A DNA stretch of 64,000 bases from Lasiodiplodia sp. COLG20 (GCA_009801085.1 VNWV01000051.1:1-64000), one strand, 5' to 3'. Positions 31,563-42,607 are shown, numbered from the stretch's first letter. Notes: generated by a model from the letters alone, not told the origin. Made by a program: numbers and translations.

Positions 31563-31612
31563 GAAGATTATAGGACTTGAACCTATAAGATATTAGGGTC
31601 CACACCCCATAA
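31563..31612 (-). pseudogene. tRNA-like 3' fragment (element 3)
   Basis: Shares the TATAGGTTCAAGTCCTA T arm and AATCTTC end with elements 1 and 2 but has a different upstream part, with a TGTGGAC loop resembling a His anticodon arm. No full cloverleaf. Confidence 0.4.
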
Positions 31613-31683
31613 AAGAATAGATTACTAAAAATTTATCTTTTAGTATTTGTTTGTTAAGTTTAGTTTGGTTTTGGGTTAATTTA

Positions 31684-31774
31684 AGACCGGTCTACGAGGT
31701 CCCCCTAGAGGAGTAAATAATATTTAATTTTAATTAAATATTATTTACGACACATAGAATGAGGAGACCGGTCT
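31684..31774 (-). repeat. structured hairpin element, copy 3 (inverted)
   Basis: On the plus strand AGACCGGTCTACGAGGTCCCCC...GAGGAGTAAATAAT, a new loop (TTTAATTTTAATTAAA), ATTATTTACGACACATAGAAT and AGACCGGTCT. It is the reverse complement of copy 1, including 27 bases of flank (31775-31801). Terminal stem is 10 bp. Confidence 0.7.
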
Positions 31775-32000
31775 TATTAGTATATTATTAAGGACTTTAC
31801 TTCTAGTTTCCTTAATAATACACGGATCTTTTTCCCTCCCCCGTAGGAGAGAGGAGAGAAAAAAAAGAACTCTCAAGAATTTGAGGATAACATTGATTTT
31901 TGCTTATACTACTAAGGAAATAGTGTATAATTGCATTTATAACTCTCTCCTGCTTTTAGTAAACTAAACTCTTCCCAAGAATAGAGCGAAGCGAGTAATA

Positions 32001-32071
32001 GAGACATGGAGGAATTGAACCTCTTATGTCTGATCTGCAATCAGATTACAGAACCTTCTGTATACATGTCC
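32001..32071 (-). tRNA. trnC(gca): tRNA-Cys (GCA)
   Basis: Acceptor GGACATG/CATGTCT, anticodon stem-loop TCTGATTGCAGATCAGA (loop TTGCAGA), T arm GAGGTTCAATTCCTC. Good cloverleaf. Confidence 0.9.
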
Positions 32072-32597
32072 CTTAAGAATATATATTATATATGTAATAC
32101 ATTAACTAATTACCTTAATATGCTATTTATAATTTATAAATTAATTATGAGATATAATAGTTATTATATCGTTTCGCTTCAACCTTTTTTTTTTAGTTAT
32201 TAAAAAAATATATTTTTTTAATAATAAAAAAAAAGGAAAGAGGGTCAAAAATATAAAAAGAGTAGGTTAGAGATAGATATAAGTTAACCGAAACATTAAC
32301 AGGCAGCCCCCCCCCCCCCCCCCTTCCCCTCCCTTTGCTGGGGTACCCCCAAGAAAAGGGAGGGGAAGGGGAGCGAGACTTTTTTTTTATTATATAATAA
32401 AAAAAGATCGAAACCCTTTGGTTTTATATATTAAATCCGAACGAGTATATATATAAAATTATACTTGGGGGGGAGGGGGAGGGGAAGGGAGGGGAGGGGA
32501 AAGGGTGATAGATATATAAATATACCTGTTAATCATAATATACTAATAAATATATTAGTAATATATATGATAATGAAAAAAAAATATTTAATATTTC
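32072..32597. repeat. GC-run and palindrome-rich spacer
   Basis: A C-run of about 17 with the inverted partner CCTTCCCCTCCC...GGGAGGGGAAGGGG at 32305-32372, a T/A palindrome at 32190-32230, and a G-rich stretch at 32465-32505. The plus-strand frame at 32465 is low complexity. No gene seen. Confidence 0.5.
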
Positions 32598-32665
32598 TTA
32601 TGAACCCCAGTAATAAATCGTCGTCAACAAAGTGTCAGTACAAAATTAAAACTTCTAATCCTAAG
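32598..32665 (-). pseudogene. third copy of the cox3 3' end (fragment)
   Basis: Minus strand reads HLGLExxILYWHFVD, matching the cox3 C-terminus [18 protein letters not shown], then diverges. It lies about 1.5 kb downstream of the working cox3 end, beyond the unknown ORF. Confidence 0.75.
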
Positions 32666-32672
32666 TGATTTG

Positions 32673-33930
32673 CTACGCTACGCTACTAAAAAAAATTCAT
32701 ATTCCATTAGGCAGATTATCAGTACGACCTAATATTGTAGAAAGTCAATCAGATAGAAGAATGTACTCACTACGTATAGTTTGATATTCAGGATGATCAG
32801 GTCTATGACGCCTTATGTTTATCAGTTGATCCCCTAATTCTCTAAGGCTATCTTGAGCTCCTCTAACATAAGTTTCTAATTCATTGACAAGACCCTCTCA
32901 ATCCTCCTGACTGACAACGTCAGGTCTCTCTAATTGAGAAGACGATAGACTACCTACTGCAAAACCAGGATTATTATTACACATTTCAAGTATATTAACA
33001 ATATTTGATCTAACAGATCTAGCTAAAGCCTCACAATTAAAAAGAAATCGATCCTCATCAGAATTTTCATTAAAATATGATCGAATAATACCATCTGTAA
33101 AGGAGTAAACCTTTAAAGTAATAATATTAAATAGACTATTTAAACCTAAACTATGTAACAAATCTAAATGAGAATTAAATTTAAGGAACCCTTTATCAAA
33201 GGTGTTCTTAAAATGACTAATCCCTTTATTTCCTTTTTTTATTTTATTTTATCCTTTTTTTTTAGTTTTATTTTATTTATAAAATAAAAAAAATAAATAA
33301 AAAAAAAAAAAGGAAGTAATAAAACTAAAAAAAAGGGCCAGGGAGTCCTTAAATTAATCACTTTAGATCTAAAGAGGTCAGATAAATAATCTCTAGATAA
33401 ATTACTAAAATGAGAAATTATACTAGATAAGAATCTACATAAACTAATTCTACCTGCGAATAATACACCTCCGGATAATTGTATAACCAAGGGATGTTTT
33501 CAATGAACTAAGATTCAACGGACATAATCAGGATGATGTGGTCAATTACGCGGTACAAACTGAAACCCTTGTGATACTCCCCCCTTGATAAATTATTAGC
33601 TAATCTATTAATGTCCACTATATTCATATGAGGAATATCCATTGTAGGTATTACAAGACCATTACTCGCTGGCTTCTCTCCCTTCCTTTTTTGTTTTAGT
33701 TATTAAAAAAATATATTTTTTTAATAATAAAAAAAAAAGGTTAGGGGAAGCCAGCAAAAATATTGTTAAGTAATGAAGAAAGATCTCATTGAGGCATAGT
33801 TAAATCTAATTCAGGCATCTTAACATAGACATAAGATGAAGTGATAATAAAAGAGCTGGGTTTAAACCCACTCTGTAAGATAACCGCATCTTTGAATGGC
33901 TTTGAAGGTGTTTGTGAAAAAAAAAAAATC
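32673..33930 (-). pseudogene. unknown ORF broken by palindromic repeats, between cox3 3' copies
   Basis: Pieces in order: 33925-33768 (KPFKDAVILQSGFKPSSF ... MPELDLTMPQWDLSSLLNNIF), a T/A palindrome block (33672-33768), 33670-33347 (VIPTMDIPHMNIVDINRLA; then GFQFVPRNWPHHPDYVRWIL after a one-base shift at a G run near 33580; ending SDLFRSKVI), a second palindrome block (33232-33346), and 33231-32673 (GISHFKNTFDKGF ... RTDNLPNGIW). The last frame is 163+ codons with normal composition. No endonuclease, polymerase or transport motif is recognised. Several TGA codons fit Trp positions, which supports past coding. Confidence 0.5.
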
Positions 33931-33944
33931 TTTCACCTATTTAT

Positions 33945-34093
33945 GAACCCCAGTAGTATATAGAAACAAATAAGAATAATCATACTACAAAGTGTCAGTA
34001 CAAAATTCCCGCTTCCAATCCAAGATGGTGATTGTCTGTTTGATGATATGCCAAAACACGTCATAAACCTACTGCTAAAAAAAAAAGGCTGCA
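33945..34093 (-). pseudogene. second copy of the cox3 3' end
   Basis: About 150 bases matching 34188-34326 closely, from [23 protein letters not shown] to the stop. It lacks two codons (HFVDVVW became HFVVW) and follows the working cox3 stop by only 80 bases of AT-rich sequence. Confidence 0.85.
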
Positions 34094-34174
34094 TGTGTTT
34101 ATATATGTTTTTTTATATTTTTTTATATATTTTATATATATTATAAAAATTTGAGATATTTTATACGAGATTCA

Positions 34175-36787
34175 TTATGATCCTCAGTAATAAATAGATA
34201 CGAATAAGAATAATCAAACTACGTCAACAAAGTGTCAGTATAAAATACCAGCTTCTAATCCTAAGTGATGGTTATCAGTTTGATGGTATGCTAATACACG
34301 TCATAAACCTACTGCTAAAAAGGCTGTTCCTATCATAACATGTAACCCGTGGAAACCTGTACCAAAGTAGAAACAAGACCCGAAAGCTCCATCAGAAATA
34401 GTGAAAGAAGAAACTGAGTACTCAACACCTTGGAAACCTGTAAAGATAACAGCTAAAACAATAGTAGCAACTAAACCATATAAAGCTCCACTTCTATTTC
34501 CTTGTATTAAAGAATGGTGAGCATAAGTCACCGTGATACCAGATGATAATAATATTCAACTCTAATTAATATATGCAAGGCCCAACCTTACTCTATTAAA
34601 GAAGTCTACGACCATTGTGTCTATGGTGAACCCGCTGTGTGTGCATGGGTAATCCTGACTTCTAACGATTTTCACACTCGTTTTAGAGCCCGACTGTACA
34701 TTCGAACGGGCATTTCAGCCCAGCCCCGGTGAACCAGTCTGTAACGACATTTACAACTGCCGACGGTCTTGGGTTAGGATACCTTTAACCGTTTTCACCT
34801 AATTTTTCTACTAGCTCAGAACTGGTTCGGTTGTAACCTTACCCCAGTTCCTTTTTTTAACTCCTATATAAATATTTTTTATATGTATAATATCCTTCCT
34901 CCTATATAGAGAGGAGATGATTTACTCAGAAGCAATAGGGTAAAATACAGGGATTCTTCTCGCAGTATGGTCCTTAAGTACTACTTTATGGCCATTATCT
35001 AAGACATCTAAATGTCTTTTTAAAGTATTAAAACCTGTACCTATAATTTGGGCAGATTCGGCCAAATTAGGCATTAATAGTACTTCTCCTGAAGGTTTAA
35101 TTATTTCATAAATACAACTACTTGAACGACGATGTACTACTTTTTTTGTAAGAAGGTCTATTTGACGACCGTCTTTAAGGTGTTTAATGGTAGGTTTTGC
35201 ATTAATTAGCATATCCATTTCATCCTTACTTAAATAATTTACTGTACCTTGGTATGTTGATAGCCGATAATTGTTCATAGTATAAGATAATTTAAGTACT
35301 AATGAAGCTATTTCCTTTATACGGTAAGCACCATTGTAGATAGTCTTACATATAACTTTAAAATCTAAAAAATCTTTACCTTTTTTAGTCATAAATTCCT
35401 CTTCACTCAGAAAAGGAATTAAATAGTTATTTAAAACATGTAGATTTTTAATCACAAGTGCTGTTAAAGGAAGAGATTTACCTATCTCTCTAGCTTTTTC
35501 AGATCTAATTGAAATAATTGAAGTACTTTTTAACTTATGCATAGAATATAAATCAAAACCTAAATTATTTTCTAAATATTCTTTTATTTTTAATAATAAA
35601 GGAAGTTGTGTTTCGGATAATTTAATAGAAAATACAGGTTCAAAAGAGGCTCTTTCTAAACTAAATGAACCATCACCTTCTATAAAACCTAATAATCAAC
35701 TTTTTGTTATAACGACATGATTTCCTGGCATATTAAAATTAATACGCTTAGTATTCATGTTATTTTTTAATTCCAATATTCTAGATATTAATGCATCTGT
35801 TAATTTTTCTCTCTTTTGATATAAAGTAAAAGCTAATTTAAAATCTAAAAAATCCAAATACTTACTAGTATTTAAAGTATATTTGCTAAAAATAGAGATT
35901 AATTTATTAATGTCCTCAATTTTTGTTACAACAAAAATCTGCTTATCATTGTATGAATAAATCTTACCCATACCTAATTTACTTTTAATTATATTTAAAG
36001 CACCTGCATCGTCTTTATGTAGTCCTATCGTAAATTTGAAAGAAAAACCTTCAATCTTGTTTGTTTTACTGTTTAAAAAAGAAGATATCCCGAAACTACA
36101 TTCAGCATCTGAGAAACCTGCGAATCATCTATAAAATTTATCAAGACAAGCGCTATTTAAATAATTCTTAGCTACCAATATATTGTATCTCTTTTCGGAG
36201 TAAGGTAGACCTACTCGAGAAGACCGAGTTACCGATAAAGGTAAAGATAGTAATATAGGAAAGTCCATAAAGTAAGAATTAAGAGTTAAATTAAGCTCGT
36301 AGAGTTGGGTTTTCACCAACACAGCAACATTACCTACAACTAAGATAATTACACGGTATACTGTATTTAATAGAGGTAATTCAAAAGGATTAACCGCTTG
36401 AATTCCTAAAGGAGGTCACATAGCTCCTAATTCTACTGTAGGTGATAATGCACTATGGAAGAAAGTTCAGAAAATAGCAACGAAGAAACATCCTTCAGAT
36501 ACTATGAATAAAGCTACACCTAAATTTATACCTCTTTGAACGGCCAGTGTATGATTACCTAAATATGTACCCTCTGATATTATATCACGGAATCATAATG
36601 ACATAGTGTAAACTAGTGTAACAAGAGCTATCCCTAATACATACCCAGCATTAGAAAACCCATGGAAAGTTGAAACTGCTGAAGTAGTAAGAGTTAATAA
36701 GCTTATACTTGAAAATAGTGGTCAAGGTGATGGTGACACTAAATGGAACGGATGTGCTTGGAAATTACTTCTTTGAATGTTAGACAT
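34175..36787 (-). CDS. cox3: cytochrome c oxidase subunit 3 (cox3), two exons
   Basis: Complex IV core subunit. Exon 1 is 36787-36360 ([19 protein letters not shown] ... FELPLLNTV), exon 2 is 34556-34175 ([17 protein letters not shown] ... YWGS); 810 nt, 269 residues. The acidic [14 protein letters not shown] and [10 protein letters not shown] regions are present. T|...G| splicing restores LLNTVILLSSG. Two degenerate copies of the last 50 codons follow downstream. Confidence 0.96.
34557..36359 (-). mobile_element. group I intron in cox3
   Basis: 1803 bp, inside the Val codon of NTVILL. Core 3' of the gene, about 34620-34860, with minus-strand CAGACTGGTTCACCGGGG and CGAATGTACAGTCGGGC (P7), the same core type as in cox2 and cox1 intron 4. 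Confidence 0.87.
34922..36361 (-). CDS. LAGLIDADG endonuclease in cox3 intron
   Basis: 479 codons, read through from cox3 exon 1 and ending TGA-free at 34922. Motifs [14 protein letters not shown] and [14 protein letters not shown], each with Asp/Glu retained (the first has Cys for the second Gly). After the usual domain a long C-terminal extension of about 120 residues includes [20 protein letters not shown] and a helix-turn-helix-like [20 protein letters not shown], similar to modular DNA-binding tails more common in GIY-YIG enzymes. Apparently intact. Confidence 0.88.
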
Positions 36788-37328
36788 TTAAACTTTTAAA
36801 GACACATGTTTTTCTTTTACTTTTTTCACTTTCCCTTATTTTTTCGTCTCCAAAGGAGTAATTTATAAAATATATTTTATAAATTACTTCCAGCTGCAAA
36901 AGAAAAAAAAATTTTTTTAATTAATTTTTTTTAGGGACAAGCCCGAAAGGACTAGTTACACCTACTTCTCCTTCCTTCCATATAATGAAAAAAAAGGTAA
37001 ATTAGGGTAAATATAGGTGAAATAAATAAGGAGTAAAGAAACACGGTTAACAAGATAATAAACTTTAAATGTTTACAAGAATACTATCTGTTATTCTTCT
37101 TGGTCCACATCCCCACCTTCAAGGCTTTATTTAATAAATATAATCCTTCTACGGAGGGGGGAGGGTTCCTTCGCCTTTTATATTTGCATATTAGAGGGAG
37201 GTGGGGGGGTAGTAACCACCCTAATCCCCCCTCTCCTCGTCCCCCTATATTTTATTTTATTAGTGCGGAGGGCGAGAAGGGGAGGGAGGGTCTGCAAAGA
37301 CTAAATATGTTTTTATACTGTAACTATA
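36788..37328. repeat. cox3 upstream spacer
   Basis: Palindromes at 36855-36885 (GTAATTTATAAAATATATTTTATAAATTAC) and 36900-36935, and G/C-run repeats at 37155-37290. The plus-strand frame at 37100 is repeat-derived. No gene. Confidence 0.45.
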
Positions 37329-37401
37329 AGCCAGGAGAGAAACTCGAATTCTCATTCTTAATGCATGAAATTAACGTTCTAACCAATTGAACTATCCTGG
37401 C
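37329..37401 (-). tRNA. trnM(cau): tRNA-Met (CAT), copy 1
   Basis: Acceptor GCCAGGA/TCCTGGC, D arm GTTCAATTGGTTAGAAC, anticodon loop TTCATGC, T arm GAGAATTCGAGTTTCTC. One of three CAT tRNAs in the cluster. Confidence 0.92.
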
Positions 37402-37578
37402 TTAAATTTATAAAAGTTTATATTGTTGACCTTGTGTCTTATTTTTTTTGTAGCTTTTTCTCTTATTTTTTTTTGTATTACATTAATACAAAAAATTAGC
37501 AAGGAAGGCAGCAAATCCCTCGAAAAAGTTAAAACAAAAAAAAAAAATAAGGGCTAGGTCAACAACATAAACTTGTAG

Positions 37579-37653
37579 GGGAGGACGCCCTGACTTGAAC
37601 AGGGAACTTACTGTGCCACATACAGTTGTTCTGCCTATTGAACTACATCCTCC
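37579..37653 (-). tRNA. trnH(gug): tRNA-His (GTG)
   Basis: Acceptor GGAGGAT/GTCCTCC, anticodon stem ACTGT/ACAGT with loop ATGTGGC, T arm CCCTGTTCAAGTCAGGG. Confidence 0.92.
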
Positions 37654-37779
37654 TATATATTTTATTCAACAGAACACGAAAGAAGTCTCTATATTATTTT
37701 TTCTATCTCCCCTCCCCCCTCCTTCTAAAAAAAAAAGGGGGGGGGGGAGGGGGGAGGGGAGGAGAGGGGAGGGGGGAGG

Positions 37780-38440
37780 GCGTTAGATCCGAAAATCCAA
37801 CTACTCTACCTACCCCCCACCGGTCTTGAATAACCGACGGTTTTATGGCAGAGCACGACGCTCAGATGTGTTTCAATTGTAGGGATCGTAGATTGTTGTA
37901 ACTCAGTTCGAGCGCTAGGTTAAGGGAACGGCTATTAACCGGACCCGTAGTCTCGACAGATCATCTATATCAGAAAGGGGTCATAAGACTATAGATCAGT
38001 TGGCGGTCAGCTTAGTACAAGAGTTCGCTTCTACCTTCATCCTTCGCTGAGAAGAATACCAGGCGAGGTGGTCAAAACCACCTTACAGGTCTTTCCTATA
38101 TTATCTCTACTTACCCCCCCAATATATATATATATAGGGGGTAAGTAAAACTGACTAATCTGACCAACAAGGGACTTACTTCGCCAGACATTAAAGGTAT
38201 AAAGTCATTGAATAGACAAACCTACCATTGAACGACCTCCCTTTATGGAGATCATACTACTATTAATAGCATCGACCAACTTATTGACGTCATGAATCAT
38301 AAGGTACCACGTTAAAGTTATGATGTTATTAATAGATCAGTTTCCACCTTGATAGTGGGCACCTTAATAAGGGAGCCTTTTACTCTTCCCCCCCCCGTAT
38401 ATATATACGGGGGGGGGGGTAAGAAGTGTGGCCTTCCCTC
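37780..38440 (-). ncRNA. structured noncoding block of unknown identity
   Basis: About 600 bases with balanced base composition, many short inverted repeats (for example ACCGTCGGTTATTCAAGACCGGT, GAGCGTCGTGCTC, GTAAGTAGAG...TACTTAC with an AT loop) and no reading frame. It looks unlike the AT spacers or the GC-run repeats. A tRNA-like D arm (GTTCAATGGTAG) occurs near 38235. I considered RNase P RNA and a group II intron remnant; neither set of diagnostic motifs is complete. Confidence 0.35.
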
Positions 38441-38553
38441 CTACTGAGGCGTACGAGATATAAACCCTCTGTGGCCCTTTTTTTTTGTATTTATTTATAA
38501 ATAAATAAATACAAAAAAATAAAAAAAATACTATTTAAATACAGATTAATAAA
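38441..38553. other. spacer with T/A palindrome
   Basis: TTTTTTGTATTTATTTATAAATAAATAAATACAAAAAA hairpin at about 38478-38517, one of the dispersed T/A family. Confidence 0.4.
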
Positions 38554-38627
38554 TTCCGGGGGGGTGAGTCGAACACCCAAATATGACTACCAAAAAATCA
38601 TGACTTTACCTATTCGTCTACCCCGGA
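38554..38627 (-). tRNA. trnQ(uug): tRNA-Gln (TTG)
   Basis: Acceptor TCCGGGG/CCCCGGA, anticodon stem TGATT/AGTCA with loop TTTTGGT, T arm GGGTGTTCGACTCACCC. Confidence 0.88.
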
Positions 38628-38939
38628 TAGTGTTTATTTATATTTTTAATAAAGGGTATTTATAAAATCATAGAATGAATCAGAAAAAAAAAATTAAAGC
38701 CAAAAAGAAATTGCTATACAATAAAATATTTCATTCCTCCATCATTAAAAAAAAAAAAGATGAAGGAGAAAAAGGTAAAAGTATTAATATAATATTAATA
38801 AAATAAACTATATATATATATAACCCTTTTCACTAATTATCCCACCTCCAACATTTTTAGGTTCTCTCTTAATTTTTTTTGTACTTTTTAATTCAATATA
38901 TTATTTTATTCTTAAATAATAAAAAGTACAAAAAAAAAT

Positions 38940-39115
38940 TAAAGCCGGCTCCAACACTTCTGTCAATAAGGCCTCCTCCCTCTTTAGACCTTCCTCTGCA
39001 TTACGAACCCCCTCCTCCCTCTGCATTAATGCAGAGGTGATGAGGGAAGGAGCGAAAGGAGAGATGAGCAACACCTTGTTGGGAGGAATATAGAAGTGTT
39101 GGAGCCGGCTTGGCC
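38940..39115. repeat. full-length GTGTTGGAG-type palindromic element
   Basis: About 175 bp bounded by AGCCGGCTCCAACACTTCT and its complement AGAAGTGTTGGAGCCGGCTT. The inside carries CTCTGCATTAATGCAGAG and CACCTTGTTGGGAGGA. The element at 52400-52570 is nearly its reverse complement. Shorter relatives occur at 39480-39560, 40275-40350, 49265-49355, 51525-51690, 53640-53725, 60405-60500, 60945-61050 and 63110-63215. Confidence 0.8.
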
Positions 39116-39335
39116 AGAGATTTTGTTATAAAAAAAGAATAATTAATGATATCAACCCTTCTTTATATATTATCATTTTTTCTATTTAAATATACCCATA
39201 CATTTAGTACCTGCTATATATATATAAGCTATTTCAATAACTTATAATTAGATCTAAAATAAGAAACTTAGTATCTATAAACATAAAACCTAATATTAGT
39301 AATACTTTTACACGATAAGTGGGAAAAGCATAATA

Positions 39336-39419
39336 TATGGGTAGTAAGACTTGAACTTACATGACTTAATATCACCCCGTCCTAAGCGGGACCTGTCTAC
39401 CAAATTTCAGCATACCCAT
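39336..39419 (-). tRNA. trnL(uag): tRNA-Leu (TAG)
   Basis: Acceptor ATGGGTA/TACCCAT, anticodon stem TCCCG/CGGGG with loop CTTAGGA, long variable arm, T arm GTAAGTTCAAGTCTTAC. Confidence 0.92.
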
Positions 39420-39625
39420 TGACTTAGTTATATGGGCAAGATTTTAACTTTATAAAAAAAAACAAACATTAAACCTATCCCTCCTCCAACACTTATTAGG
39501 GTTCGGGATAGAGAGGGAGGTCTAAAGGAGGAGGCCCTATTGACAGAAGTATTGGAGGAGAGAAAAGTGGGGAAGGGGATAAATAAAGGTAGAGAATAAA
39601 TCCATTATACTATCCTTTCCTTACA

Positions 39626-39698
39626 TGCCCAAGATAAGATTCGAACTTATAACCTAAACATCTTCAGAGTTCCGCTCTACCAATTGAGCTTCTTGGGC
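39626..39698 (-). tRNA. trnF(gaa): tRNA-Phe (GAA)
   Basis: Acceptor GCCCAAG/CTTGGGC, D arm GCTCAATTGGTAGAGC, anticodon loop CTGAAGA, T arm ATAAGTTCGAATCTTAT. Confidence 0.9.
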
Positions 39699-40632
39699 TT
39701 TTTAATCTATTTATTAAGAGAACCCTTATTTATTTTTCTTATTTGTTAAATAAAACGAGCCTCCTTTTTTTTTTACCGCACTAGCCCCCTCCCCCCCTCA
39801 TTCCCCTTTGTTTTGATAAAGGATAATAGATAATTAAAGGCATGATAGGACAGTTTTTATAAAAAACTGGTTTTTTTACTACGTTACTACGTTAGTAAAA
39901 AAACGTGGGTTTTCCTTAAACCTTAAGAAAAAAAAACTAGAGGAGCAACATCTCACCCCTTTTTTTTTTTATTATTTCCTTTTTTTTATTTTATTTATAA
40001 AATAAAAAAAAAATAAATACAAAAAAAAGGAAGTAATAAAAATAATAAAAAAAATATAGGATGCAAGAGTGAACGGTCCGATTACATCCTTACAGGTGAA
40101 GGGGGCGGGAAGGGGAGCATTATTTATCTACCACCTCTTCTCTTGGTGGTTTTCCTAGCTCTAACAAAAATTAGTTGCTCCTTTGGAGAGCGAGACGGAA
40201 AAAGATAAATACAAAAAAAAATTAGAGGGGCTAATTTCTGTTATAAAATAAAAAAAAAAGATAAATAAAACACCCTCTCCTTCAACACTTATAAACTCTC
40301 CCTCCCTTATCACCTCTCCAGAGGGAGGAAGGGCCCCCCCGCGTTGGAGGAGGGAAAAGGGTGTAAGAATAAGTTAGGCATTTTACAGATATTAAAACAA
40401 AAACCCTGAGTTATTAAGGGTGCCAACCCTTGAGAATGAAATTATTTAAAAATAGTATTTTTAAAAAATCACGCCTCTTTACAGGCTGGGAGGGGGGGGG
40501 GAGAGGGAGACCCCTCCCTCGCCAAGGCTAACAGTCTTGGCGAGATTTTAAAAATATATATTTAAAATTACATTTCATTTCATGAAATGAAGGGCTAGGA
40601 AATTACTATTATATATTATAAATATTACATAT
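39699..40632. repeat. repeat-rich spacer between trnF and trnA
   Basis: Contains T/A palindromes (39960-40040), a GCTCCTTTGGAGAGCGAGACGG copy near 40178 (shown in part as CTCCTTTGGAGAGCGAG), a CCAACACTT element (40275-40350) and a GC hairpin (40480-40545). No gene. Confidence 0.6.
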
Positions 40633-40704
40633 TGGAGATATCAGGACTCGAACCTAAAACTACGATGAGCAAGATCGCTGTCTTACCAATTAGACTATAC
40701 CCCC
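40633..40704 (-). tRNA. trnA(ugc): tRNA-Ala (TGC)
   Basis: Acceptor GGGGGTA/TATCTCC, anticodon stem GCGAT/ATCGT with loop CTTGCTC, T arm TTAGGTTCGAGTCCTGA. Confidence 0.9.
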
Positions 40705-40888
40705 TCGCTTTCACCTTTCCCACCTCCAACATGAGGGAGTATAGAAGTATTGGAGGAGAGAAATGTAGAATATATATATATTGAATTGAATTAATCCCCC
40801 CCCTCTCTTATTTTTTTTAGTTATTTTTATGCAATATTAAAAAAATATAAGGGCGGGGGGGCGAGGAAACCGACTCTGCGTAGTAGAG

Positions 40889-40926
40889 TAGGAGTAGGAG
40901 TAGGAGTAGAAGTAGGAGTAGGAGGC
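40889..40926. repeat. GAGTAG tandem repeat
   Basis: Six-base tandem GAGTAG, about six units, one with a single change. Confidence 0.75.
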
Positions 40927-41254
40927 GGACTCTCAAACCCCACAGATGGAAGACTTAACTGGTCGATTTTATAAGAGTAAAAAAATTTTTTTTTCTTGCA
41001 TGTATCGCTCCTCCATCGTTTATTCGAATAAGATAATGATGGAGGAAAGGAAATAAAAATTATATTTTTTTTATTTTCTTTTTTTTTGTATTTATTTTTT
41101 TTTATTTTGTTATTTTTATTAGGCGTAGGCCAATAAAAATAACAAAATAAAGAGGCGGACTCTTAAGCCGGGTGATAAGTTATAATACATAAAAAAAATA
41201 TTATAAAAAAAAATGATGAAGGGGAGGGGAGGGGGAGGGGACGTAAACGTATAT

Positions 41255-41328
41255 TAACCCCACAGGGATTCGAACCCTGGATGTAACAGTGAAAGAGTTA
41301 TGACTTAACCAAACTTGTCGATAGGGTC
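41255..41328 (-). tRNA. trnE(uuc): tRNA-Glu (TTC)
   Basis: Acceptor GACCCTA/TGGGGTT, anticodon stem TAACT/TGTTA with loop CTTTCAC, T arm CAGGGTTCGAATCCCTG. Confidence 0.92.
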
Positions 41329-41436
41329 TTATTAGAATTTAATATATATTAAATATATTAAATATTAAACCCAGTAACCTCTTGACGATTGGGTCTATTA
41401 TAAACATAATATAAAAATGTTAAATTATATAAAATT

Positions 41437-41478
41437 TGTATCCGAAAAACGACTTGAACGTTTACTTTTTTTTTTTTA
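41437..41478 (-). pseudogene. tRNA-Leu(TAA) 3' fragment
   Basis: Minus strand GTAAACGTTCAAGTCGTTTTTCGGATAC resembles the T arm and acceptor of trnL(TAA) (GTGGACGTTCGAGTCGTCCTTTGGATA) 370 bases away; the rest of a cloverleaf is absent. Confidence 0.55.
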
Positions 41479-41848
41479 AAAAATTTAGATAAATAAGCGA
41501 ATATTAAGAAATAAAAAAAAAAGTTTTTAACTATTAAGCTAGGGATCACTACTTAATTTTTTTTTGTAATAACAAAAAAAAAATTAGTTGCTCCTTTGGA
41601 GAGCGAGACGGACTCTGGTATCATCCCTCCTTGCGAAGGGAAAAGACTTAAACCGTACAAAGCACTTAGGTCACCCCCCCCTCTACATTTTTTACGTTAT
41701 ACTAGCAATAAAAAAAAATATAGAGTTACACTCTAACTAGACCTAAATAGGTTAACCTGTTTTCTCTTCTTGTGCCTCCTCTCCACTCTGCAATATTGCA
41801 GAGTGGAGAGGAGGAAATAAATAGGTTTAACGTTAAAAAAAACACCAG

Positions 41849-41930
41849 TATCCAAAGGACGACTCGAACGTCCACGAGAATATCTCAGAAAAGCTTAAAT
41901 TTTCCCTGTCTACCATTCCAGCACTTGGAT
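41849..41930 (-). tRNA. trnL(uaa): tRNA-Leu (TAA)
   Basis: Acceptor ATCCAAG/TTTGGAT, anticodon stem GAAAA/TTTTC with loop TTTAAGC, variable arm GAGATATTCTC, T arm GGACGTTCGAGTCGTCC. A degenerate 3' fragment lies downstream at 41437-41478. Confidence 0.92.
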
Positions 41931-42607
41931 TTTAAAAATAAAACACTATTATTTTTAAAAAATGTTTATTTTATCCTTTCATTCCTCCATCCTGCGGCAC
42001 CCCTTAATAACCCCTCTTATTTATAAGTGTTTTTTCCCTTTTTTTATTTTTATTAATAAAATAAAAAAAATATATAAAAAAAAAACAGATAGGGGTCCTT
42101 CATATCTCCATGATGGTGTTACTTCGTTGCCTTTCATTCAAAGTCCAATTAATTGGACTTTGAATGAAAGCAGAGTGGCCGATAAAAAATGATGGAGGGA
42201 TGAATATAATTAATCCTGAAAAACAAATATTATCCTGCTACAATAGTATATCCTTCACAACATATATATATTTATATGAATATTTAGTATAAAGATGAAG
42301 TACTATTATTTACTTATCATAAAAAAAATAAATATATAATCATTCCTCCGTCATTACTCCGGCTTTAGAGTCCGCCTCTTTATTTTTTTGTTATTTTTAT
42401 TAGGCGTACGCTAATAAAAATAACTAAAAAAAATATATAGCAAGGGAGGTCACCATTCCCCCCCCCCCTCTCCTAGGGGAATGGTGATCACTGTTATTTT
42501 ATTTTTTTGTATTTTACAATAAATTTTTAGTTGCTCCTTTGGAAAGCGGGACGGATTATTTAGCCCTAACCCACGCATAGGGGGTAAGAAAAGATGGAGG
42601 AGAGAAA
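41931..42607. repeat. repeat-rich spacer between trnL and trnM
   Basis: Includes T/A palindromes (42035-42090), a TTTCATTxAAAGTCC palindrome (42127-42175), a GTTATTTTTATTAGGCGTA palindrome (42390-42425), and CACCATTCCCCC...GGGGAATGGTGATCACTG (42448-42490). The last one is related to the insertion inside rps3. Confidence 0.6.

Noticed and set aside
37595..37829. Plus-strand frames with Gly/Arg runs
   Set aside because: Translation of G-run repeats and trnH.
38165..38255. Possible second tRNA-Glu (TTC loop, GTTCAATGGTAG D arm)
   Set aside because: The anticodon stem has only three pairs and the acceptor does not pair; a good trnE exists at 41255-41328.
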